Below, in pieces: positions 1 through 4,756 of a stretch of 6,157 nt of DNA; within the stretch, counting starts at the first letter, position 1; the number at the start of each line of letters is the position of its first letter. The translations under genes and the position numbers were made by a program. The DNA lies in NCBI GenBank assembly GCA_021848165.1, contig JAJZMW010000127.1, positions 1 through 6,157 on the forward strand, in the 5' to 3' direction. The DNA comes from Thermoplasmata archaeon (GTDB lineage: Archaea > Thermoplasmatota > Thermoplasmata > Lutacidiplasmatales > UBA184). The notes under the pieces were generated by a model. That model saw nothing but the letters and a program-made list of their open reading frames with translations. It had not been told where the DNA came from and searched no databases.

Positions 1-18
1 CGGCGCGGGTCGACCGCC

Positions 19-447
19 GTGCAGCGACGGATCAACGTCCTCTCCCTGGGCGTGGACGATCTCGAACGGGCGCTACGGTTCTACCGCGACGGGCTCGGCT
101 TCCCGACGGAGGGCGTTGTCGGCACCGAATTCGAACACGGGGCGGTCGCCTTCTTTCCGTTGAGCGGGGACCTCACGCTCGCCCTCTATTCGCGGAGGAA
201 CATCGCCGGGGATGCGCAAGTTGCCGCGGGCCCGATGAGTCCGACCGAGTTCACCATCGGTCACAACGTCAACAGCGCGGAGGAGGTGGACGCGGTCATG
301 GCGCAAGCGCTCTCGGCCGGGGCCCGCAACGCGAAGCCGGCAGGGCCCACGTTCTGGGGAGGCTATGCGGGATACTTCCAGGATCCCGACGGGCACCTGT
401 GGGAGGTCGCGTGGAATCCGCACCTTCGAGTGGGGGACGCCCCGTAG
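19..447 (+). CDS. VOC-superfamily protein (glyoxalase/bleomycin-resistance fold), substrate unknown
   Basis: A 142-residue protein with the two-module VOC layout. The first beta-alpha-beta unit is at about residues 4-58 (LGVDDLERALRFYRDGLG, then the EFEHGAVAFF strand). The second is at about 77-133 and ends in the very typical GYFQDPDGHLWEVAWNP (residues 118-134). VOC proteins are small cytoplasmic metalloenzymes or binding proteins that form a metal site from paired modules. Here H82 (GHNV) and E129 (WEV) sit at usual metal-ligand positions. The residue normally supplied by the first strand, often His, falls in a Leu/Ser/Leu stretch and is not obvious, so metal binding may be altered or absent. 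Length is normal for a single-domain VOC protein. The start is uncertain: GTG at 19 gives a natural N-terminus, but the frame is open to the left edge and no ribosome-binding site or TATA box fits in the 18 bases shown. It converges with the tRNA gene, and no terminator is visible after the TAG. The family is secure; the function (lyase, dioxygenase, drug binding) cannot be told. Confidence 0.85.
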   Translation: MQRRINVLSLGVDDLERALRFYRDGLGFPTEGVVGTEFEHGAVAFFPLSGDLTLALYSRRNIAGDAQVAAGPMSPTEFTIGHNVNSAEEVDAVMAQALSAGARNAKPAGPTFWGGYAGYFQDPDGHLWEVAWNPHLRVGDAP

Positions 448-568
448 TTCCGCGTTGCTCCGGATCGGGTCTTGGACACGGGAACCCCGGGACGGAGGCT
501 CGCGCTCGGCTCCTACGGGTTCCGTTCTCCCCGCGAAGATACTCCAACGGCCATGTCACCGATGCGAG
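448..568. other. Intergenic gap between convergent VOC gene and tRNA-Cys, nothing recognised
   Basis: These 121 bases lie between the stop of the VOC gene and the 3' end of the tRNA-Cys gene. I see no credible coding region, T-rich archaeal terminator, repeat or RNA fold. Short open frames crossing it continue into the tRNA and have no family resemblance. Confidence 0.5.
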
Positions 569-641
569 AGCCGAGGGAGGGATTCGAACCCCCAGGAAAC
601 GGATCTGCAGTCCGTCGCATTCACCACTCTGCCACCTCGGC
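569..641 (-). tRNA. tRNA-Cys (GCA anticodon)
   Basis: Read on the minus strand, this is a complete 73-nt cloverleaf. The acceptor stem GCCGAGG pairs with CCTCGGC. There is a D arm with three clear pairs and a GG-containing loop. The anticodon stem is ACGGA/TCCGT around loop CTGCAGA, giving anticodon GCA. The variable loop is 5 nt (TTCCT). The T arm is GGGGG-TTCGAAT-CCCTC, with one G-T pair. The discriminator base is U73, the expected identity element for cysteine tRNA. There is no intron, and the genome continues CTC after base 73, so CCA must be added by the CCA-adding enzyme, as is usual in archaea. The gene lies downstream of metG-PHP on the same strand but has its own TATA box. The predicted start of transcription is only one or two bases before the mature 5' end. 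No T-rich terminator is visible past the 3' end. Confidence 0.97.
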
Positions 642-643
642 GC

Positions 644-666
644 GGCCGGGGGCACCGGCCCCGGCC
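644..666. repeat. GC-only inverted repeat between TATA box and tRNA-Cys start
   Basis: Eight bases GGCCGGGG (644-651) are exactly complementary to CCCCGGCC (659-666), with a 7-base loop. The element fills the space between the TATA box and the predicted start of tRNA transcription, so it is mostly not transcribed. It could be a protein-binding site or simply a product of extreme GC content; I cannot separate these from one sequence. Confidence 0.35.
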
Positions 667-673
667 TTAAAGG
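665..673 (-). promoter_or_regulatory. TATA box for tRNA-Cys
   Basis: Minus-strand CCTTTAAGG is the only A/T-rich run in the gap between the PHP gene and the tRNA. Its centre (669) is 28 bases before the first tRNA base (641). Archaeal TATA boxes sit about 26-27 bases before the transcription start, so transcription should begin at about 642-643, giving a leader of only 1-2 nt. Confidence 0.65.
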
Positions 674-705
674 ATGCCGAGCCGGCCGCGGTACCTCATG
701 ACCCG

Positions 706-721
706 GCCCCCTCCGGGGGGC
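706..721. other. Short GC hairpin after the PHP gene
   Basis: GCCCCC (706-711) pairs with GGGGGC (716-721) across a 4-base loop, just past the PHP stop on the minus strand. It is not followed by a T run, so it does not match an archaeal or bacterial intrinsic terminator. It might stabilise the 3' end of the metG-PHP message or be chance in GC-rich DNA. Confidence 0.25.
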
Positions 722-734
722 GGCCTCGTCGGAA

Positions 735-1415
735 CTACACGGAACGGAATCCACGACCGATGCGCAGCCCGGCCGAGCGAAGGCTCGCGCGCGCTTGGCC
801 CCACGGACCGAGCGAGCGCCCCTCGCCTCTCGTGCGACCGCGTCGGATCTCCTCCAGGAGATCGTCGACCGTCGCGACCGACACGGAGGTCTCCGTCACG
901 GCGCGGCCGACCTCCCGCGCGGCGTGGGCGTCGCTGCCGCCGGTCCCTCCGAGCCCCCGCTGCGCGGCGATGAGCTCGGCCCGCGCGTTCGCGATCTCGC
1001 CGTTGTGGCCGTTGCGTACTTCGAGCGCCGCCCCGGGCGCGGAGCGGGCCACCGACTCCCCGACGCCGTGGGTCCGTCGGAGCGGATGGGCGAGGATCGG
1101 CTCTCCCCCGTGGGCGCGGACCCACTCGATCGTCTCGAGGACCGGTCGCCGCGCGGGGGGCGCCTCGCCGACCCCGAGCGCGAGGAGGTGGCCCTCGTGC
1201 GTCGAGACCTCGACCCCGGGCACGAACAGGTAGCTCGGGTAGCGACGTTGCAGCTCCGCGAGAGCCCGGTGCCCGGCGACGGTGTTGTGGTCGGTCAGCG
1301 CGAACCCGCGCAGGCCCGATTCCACGACCGCCGCCACCACGGCGTCGAGCGACGCGGAGGAGTCGGGAGAGGAGCGCGAGTGGACGTGAAGGTCGAACCG
1401 ATCGGCGGCGTTCAT
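735..1415 (-). CDS. PHP-domain metal-dependent phosphoesterase (TrpH/YciV-like)
   Basis: A 226-residue protein consisting essentially of one PHP domain. The PHP metal-binding motifs appear in order: DLHVHS (D8, H10, H12), then D18; LTDHNTVAG (D42, H43, N44); GVEVSTHEGH (E69, H73, H76); ILAHP (H110); and GGSDAH (D162, H164). In PHP enzymes these residues hold a two- or three-metal cluster that hydrolyses phosphate esters. The TDHN and SDAH forms resemble the stand-alone TrpH/YciV group, whose E. coli member is a nuclease acting on RNA 5' ends; other members hydrolyse small phosphoesters, so the substrate here is unknown. The basic, Gly/Arg-rich tail (about 190-226) lacks a clear domain. The ATG overlaps the metG stop as ATGA, which fixes the start and suggests translational coupling. 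A GGAGGT run lies 21 bases upstream, too far for a normal ribosome-binding site. The longer open frame extending upstream is a shadow of metG. Confidence 0.88.
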   Translation of the reverse strand: MNAADRFDLHVHSRSSPDSSASLDAVVAAVVESGLRGFALTDHNTVAGHRALAELQRRYPSYLFVPGVEVSTHEGHLLALGVGEAPPARRPVLETIEWVRAHGGEPILAHPLRRTHGVGESVARSAPGAALEVRNGHNGEIANARAELIAAQRGLGGTGGSDAHAAREVGRAVTETSVSVATVDDLLEEIRRGRTRGEGRSLGPWGQARASLRSAGLRIGRGFRSV

Positions 1416-3652
1416 CGGACGCCCGCCCCCTCGGGGACCTCCTGCGACGGGCGGATGCCGCCGCGGGCTCCGAACCCCAGCACGGTCCCGGTCGAAGCCC
1501 CCGGGGCGTCGAGGCGCACGACGACCAGTTCTCCCTCGCCCGGAGCCTCCGGGACCCGCACGCGGCGATCTCCGAGGGAGACCTCGGCCCCCGACCCCGC
1601 GGCGGCGGCGACCACGCGGCCGACGACCAGCGGTGTCCGGGCGAGGGCGTCGATCGTGATCTCCGGTGGGCGATCGGGGATCCCGGGGATCGCGGTCCCG
1701 GGCTCGACCCCCGGCGGCGGGGTCAAGAGAACGGCCTTCCCGTCGCGCTCGGTCGCGAGCAACATCCCCTGGCTCGTTCGCCGTCGGATCGTTCGGGGGG
1801 CGAGATTCGCGAGGACGACGATCGACCGGCCGACAAGCTCGTCGACCGCGTAGGCGTCGCGGATGCCGGCGACGATCGTCCGCGGTTCCGCCTCGCCCAG
1901 GTCGACCCGCAGCACCAATAGCCGGTCCGCCTCCGGGTGGGGCTCGGCGGCGCGGATCACCCCCGCCCGGATCCCGAGGATCGGGGCTCCTTCTCCCGAG
2001 GGGCCGGGCCCGGCGGGGGTCTCCTCCGCCAGCTTCGGAAAGAGCGGGGCGACCTCTCCGAGGCTCTGTCCGGGGGGGACCGGGACCAGAGCGCCGTCCC
2101 AGGCGGTCGGCGCGGAGGGCGCGCCGAGCATCCGGAAGATCCGCTCGGCGGTCGTCGGGAGGACGGGGGCGAGCCAGGTGGCGATCGCCTTCAGGCGCCA
2201 GATCGTCTCGTAGAGGACGCGGCGCTGCGCGTCCCCCGAGAGGGTCCACGGCGCCGCCTCGTGGAACGCGCGGTTCGCGGCGCGGACCTCTTCGAGGGCG
2301 AGGTCGAGCGCCTCCTTGAGCCGGACCGCCTCGAACTCCGCCCCGATCCGTTCGTGCGCGCCGCGCAGGTGCGGGCCGGGGCCGTCGGCGAGGTTCGGGT
2401 CCCACGACGGTCCCGGATCGGGGACCACGTTCCCGTGCCGGTCCCGGACGAGGACGAGCGTCCGCTGGACGAGATTCCCGAGCTGGTTCGCGAGGATCTC
2501 GTCGCGGAGCCGGTCGAACTCCTCGGGGTCGAAGTCGGTGTCGTGGTTCTGCGGGGCGAGCAGCGCGGCGTAGAACCGGATCACGTCGGCCGGCGCGCGG
2601 TCGAGCATCGACGGGAGGAAGATGTCGAGCGACTTCGACCGCGACTTCGACAGTTTGTGGCCGCCGAGGTTCATCCATTCGTTCGCCGGGACATCGTACG
2701 GCACCTGCCACCCCCCGGCGCCGAGCAGCATCGCGGGCCAGACGATCGTGTGGTGGAAGCGGTTGTCCTTCCCGATGAAGTAGTACTGCCGGACCGCTTC
2801 GCGCGCGTCCCAGAACCGGTGCCACGCCTCCGCGTTCCCCGCGCGGATCGCCCACTCCCGCGTCGCCGAGAGGTACCCGACCACCGCTTCGAACCAGACG
2901 TAGAACCGCTTGCGGTCGTAGCCGTCCAGCGGGATCGGGACCCCCCATTCGAGGTCGCGGGTGATCGCCGTCGGATGCAGCCCCTCCGCGAGGAAGTTCT
3001 CGGCGACCCGACGCGTCCCGGCCCGCCAGTGGCCCCGCGCGGCGACGAACTCCGCCAGCGCCCCTTCGAGCTTGTCGAGCTCGAGATAGAAATGTTCGGA
3101 GGGGCGGAACTCCGCGGGAGAGCCGCAGAGGGCGCAGCGGGGGGACCCGAGCTGCCGAACGTCGATCGGCCGCCCGCACCGATCGCACTCGTCCCCCCGA
3201 GCGCTCTCGAACCCGCAATGCGGGCACGTTCCGAGGGCGTAGCGGTCGGGGAGGAACCGGCGGTGGTTCGGACAGTACGGCCCCTCCTCGGTGCGCCGGC
3301 GGACGTAGCCGTTCTCGAGCAGCGCGAGGAAGATCTCGCGGACGCACTGCGCGTGGTTGAGGGTGTGCGTGTGGGTGTACAGGTCGAAGGAGATGCCGGC
3401 CCGCTCGAACGTGCGCCGATGGACCTCGTGGTACTTCAGCGCGATCGCCTCGGGGGTCGTCCCCTCGGCCTCCGCCTTCACGAGGATCGGCGTGCCGTGC
3501 ATGTCCGAGCCGGAGACCATCAGGACCTCGTCCCCCCGCAGCCGATGGTAGCGCGCGAAGATGTCGGCCGGCAGGTAGGTGGAGGCGAACTGCCCGATGT
3601 GGATCGGGCCGTTGGCGTAGGGCCAGGAGACCCCGAGAAAGATGCGGGCCAT
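1412..3652 (-). CDS. metG: Methionyl-tRNA synthetase with fused C-terminal tRNA-binding domain
   Basis: A 746-residue class I cytoplasmic enzyme that charges tRNA-Met with methionine using ATP (EC 6.1.1.10). The Rossmann catalytic domain starts SWPYANGPIHIGQ, with H18-I-G-Q21 as the HIGH motif, followed by GSDMHGTP. The connective insert (about 115-185) carries four metal-ligand pairs: C127/H130, C143/C146, C156/C159 and C173/C176. This is the two-knuckle arrangement, with one Cys replaced by His. KLSKS (333-337) is the KMSKS loop. The helical anticodon-binding domain spans about 370-510, with N393, R397 and W469 matching E. coli N391, R395 and W461. After a Pro/Gly-rich linker (511-556) comes an EMAP/Trbp111-type OB-fold tRNA-binding domain (about 557-655), which in several archaea is a separate polypeptide. 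A further 90-residue tail (656-746) is not part of the standard enzyme. The ATG at 3652 leads directly into the conserved N-terminus. The stop overlaps the PHP start. The promoter lies in the divergent region shared with thyX. Confidence 0.97.
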   Translation of the reverse strand: MARIFLGVSWPYANGPIHIGQFASTYLPADIFARYHRLRGDEVLMVSGSDMHGTPILVKAEAEGTTPEAIALKYHEVHRRTFERAGISFDLYTHTHTLNHAQCVREIFLALLENGYVRRRTEEGPYCPNHRRFLPDRYALGTCPHCGFESARGDECDRCGRPIDVRQLGSPRCALCGSPAEFRPSEHFYLELDKLEGALAEFVAARGHWRAGTRRVAENFLAEGLHPTAITRDLEWGVPIPLDGYDRKRFYVWFEAVVGYLSATREWAIRAGNAEAWHRFWDAREAVRQYYFIGKDNRFHHTIVWPAMLLGAGGWQVPYDVPANEWMNLGGHKLSKSRSKSLDIFLPSMLDRAPADVIRFYAALLAPQNHDTDFDPEEFDRLRDEILANQLGNLVQRTLVLVRDRHGNVVPDPGPSWDPNLADGPGPHLRGAHERIGAEFEAVRLKEALDLALEEVRAANRAFHEAAPWTLSGDAQRRVLYETIWRLKAIATWLAPVLPTTAERIFRMLGAPSAPTAWDGALVPVPPGQSLGEVAPLFPKLAEETPAGPGPSGEGAPILGIRAGVIRAAEPHPEADRLLVLRVDLGEAEPRTIVAGIRDAYAVDELVGRSIVVLANLAPRTIRRRTSQGMLLATERDGKAVLLTPPPGVEPGTAIPGIPDRPPEITIDALARTPLVVGRVVAAAAGSGAEVSLGDRRVRVPEAPGEGELVVVRLDAPGASTGTVLGFGARGGIRPSQEVPEGAGVR

Positions 3653-3682
3653 GGAGCCGGTCGGGGTGCCGAGCCTTCCGTC

Positions 3683-3690
3683 GGATAAGA
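3683..3690 (-). promoter_or_regulatory. Candidate TATA box for metG-PHP
   Basis: Minus-strand TCTTATCC is the best A/T-rich element upstream of metG. Its centre is about 34-35 bases before the ATG at 3652, so transcription should start near 3660 and leave a leader of about 8 nt. That leader (CCGGCTCC) has no Shine-Dalgarno match, consistent with a near-leaderless message. The match to consensus is modest. Confidence 0.5.
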
Positions 3691-3762
3691 GCCTCCTCCC
3701 GCCGCGCGGGGCGCCACGGCCTTGCCGCCGATCCTCCCCGAGCGGAGGCGAACGCCGTTCCG

Positions 3763-3778
3763 GGCCCCCTAGGAGGCC
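3763..3778. repeat. Near-perfect 16-bp palindrome upstream of thyX TATA box
   Basis: GGCCCCCTAGGAGGCC is self-complementary at seven of eight paired positions; the one mismatch is C3767 against A3774. It abuts the TATA box and covers the place where the BRE (TFB recognition element) would lie. A repressor or activator operator is possible, but GC-rich palindromes also arise by chance here. Confidence 0.4.
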
Positions 3779-3785
3779 TTTATCG
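3777..3785 (+). promoter_or_regulatory. TATA box for thyX
   Basis: CCTTTATCG stands out in a GC-only region. Its centre (3781) is 30 bases before the thyX ATG at 3811, so the transcript should start at the ATG or within about 4 bases of it. The bases just before the ATG (GCTCCTCCCC) are pyrimidine-rich with no ribosome-binding site, which fits a leaderless message. Confidence 0.65.
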
Positions 3786-3786
3786 C

Positions 3787-3798
3787 ACCGGGCCCGGT
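3787..3798. repeat. Perfect 12-bp palindrome between TATA box and thyX start
   Basis: ACCGGGCCCGGT is exactly self-complementary. It lies downstream of the TATA box and 12 bases before the ATG. A protein bound here would cover the initiation region and could block polymerase. Its centre is 22 bp from the centre of the palindrome upstream, about two helical turns, which would place both sites on the same face of the DNA. Confidence 0.4.
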
Positions 3799-3810
3799 CC
3801 GCTCCTCCCC

Positions 3811-4716
3811 ATGGTGGAGACGAGCGCGCTCGAGCGTCCCCGGGTCCCGGCGGCGGACGCCGTCCTCGGGATCCGGCAGCCGGTCCTGGGGCACGGCTTC
3901 GTCGCGCTCATCGACTACATGGGCAACGACGACGCGATCGTCCAGGCGGCGCGGGTCTCCTACGGCAAGGGGACGAAGACGGCCCGGGACGACCGGGGGC
4001 TCATCCGCTACCTCCTGCGCCATCGGCACACGACCCCGTTCGAGATGGTCGAGTTCAAGTTCCTGGTCCGGCTCCCGATCTTCGTCGCCCGGCAGTGGGT
4101 GCGCCACCGCACCGCGTCGCTCAACGAGGTCAGCGCGCGGTACTCGGTCCTCGAGGAGGAGTACGAGGTCCCCCCGCCCGAGGAGGTGCGGCACCAATCG
4201 ACCCGGAACCGGCAGGGGCGCGGCGACGCCCTTCCCGCCGAGGTCGTCGACGCGTTCCGCACCGACCTCGACCGGATCTCGCGCGACGCCTACGGCGCTT
4301 ACACCCGCGCGCTCGAGGCGGGCGTCGCCCGCGAGACGGCCCGCCTCCTTCTCCCGGTCGCCTTCTACACGCAGTGGTACTGGAAGACCGATCTCCACAA
4401 CCTCTTCCACTTCCTCTCGCTCCGCCTCGACCCGCACGCGCAGGAGGAGATCCGGCTCTACGCCGCCGAGCTCGATCGGCTCGGGCGCCTCGTCTGTCCG
4501 ATCGCCTTCGAGGCGTTCGAGGAGTTCCAGCTGCGGGGCCTGTCGCTCACCCGCCGGGAGCAGGTCGCGGTCCGCGCGCTCTTGGACGGCCGATCGGTCG
4601 ACGCCGCCTGCGACGGGGCCGGGCTCTCCCTCCGCCGGGAGGACGGCCAGCCGCTCAAGACCGGGGAAGGACCCGAGTTCCTCGAGAAGCTCGAGCGGCT
4701 TCGGCGCGCCGAGTAG
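3811..4716 (+). CDS. thyX: Flavin-dependent thymidylate synthase ThyX
   Basis: A 301-residue enzyme that makes dTMP from dUMP using methylene-tetrahydrofolate, FAD and NADPH (EC 2.1.1.148), replacing ThyA. The ThyX signature is intact as RHRTASLNEVSARY (residues 98-111). The flanking core is also present: HRHTTPFEMVEFKF (71-84), LPIFVARQWV just before the signature, and LLLPVAFYTQWYWKTDLHNLFHFLSLR (179-205), which contains dUMP- and FAD-contacting positions. At 301 residues it belongs to the longer ThyX form of about 300 residues common in bacteria such as alphaproteobacteria, not the compact form of about 220-250. The additional C-terminal stretch (about 245-301) is charged and predicted helical. 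The ATG at 3811 follows a TATA box by 30 bases and has no ribosome-binding site, so the message is probably leaderless; GTG at 3814 is an unlikely alternative. It is divergent from metG. The stop is 40 bp before the aldehyde dehydrogenase, which has its own promoter. Confidence 0.96.
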   Translation: MVETSALERPRVPAADAVLGIRQPVLGHGFVALIDYMGNDDAIVQAARVSYGKGTKTARDDRGLIRYLLRHRHTTPFEMVEFKFLVRLPIFVARQWVRHRTASLNEVSARYSVLEEEYEVPPPEEVRHQSTRNRQGRGDALPAEVVDAFRTDLDRISRDAYGAYTRALEAGVARETARLLLPVAFYTQWYWKTDLHNLFHFLSLRLDPHAQEEIRLYAAELDRLGRLVCPIAFEAFEEFQLRGLSLTRREQVAVRALLDGRSVDAACDGAGLSLRREDGQPLKTGEGPEFLEKLERLRRAE

Positions 4717-4726
4717 CGCGGCGCAA

Positions 4727-4735
4727 CCGTTTACG
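4727..4735 (+). promoter_or_regulatory. TATA box for the aldehyde dehydrogenase gene
   Basis: CCGTTTACG lies in the 40-bp gap after thyX, with its centre (about 4731) 25-26 bases before the ATG at 4757. This is the exact spacing of a leaderless archaeal promoter. An AA pair at 4725-4726 just upstream could serve as part of a BRE. No Shine-Dalgarno sequence precedes the ATG. Confidence 0.6.
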
Positions 4736-4740
4736 CGACC

Positions 4741-4756
4741 GGGGCCTACGCGCCCC
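4741..4756. repeat. Inverted repeat between TATA box and dehydrogenase ATG
   Basis: GGGGC (4741-4745) and GCCCC (4752-4756) flank a 6-base spacer and end directly at the ATG. The arms are short and GC-only, so chance is likely. It occupies the same relative position as the palindrome at the thyX promoter. Confidence 0.25.

Noticed and set aside
706..721. GC hairpin as an intrinsic terminator of metG-PHP
   Set aside because: There is no T run after the stem, and archaeal termination depends mainly on T tracts, so I list it only as a weak hairpin.
472..1233. Plus-strand frames running through the tRNA gene and opposite the PHP gene
   Set aside because: They read through a complete tRNA and antisense to a PHP domain with all its metal motifs; the protein sequences are low-complexity Arg/Pro/Ser.
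735..3347. An 870-residue minus-strand frame that would fuse an Arg/Pro-rich region to the PHP domain
   Set aside because: Only the last 226 residues are real. The upstream part is an out-of-frame reading of metG, and the ATGA overlap gives a natural PHP start.
1937..3688. A 583-residue open frame on the plus strand antisense to metG
   Set aside because: It mirrors the MetRS codons in a GC-rich genome where stops are rare, has a Val/Arg/Pro-rich composition and no recognisable motif, while metG on the other strand is unmistakable.
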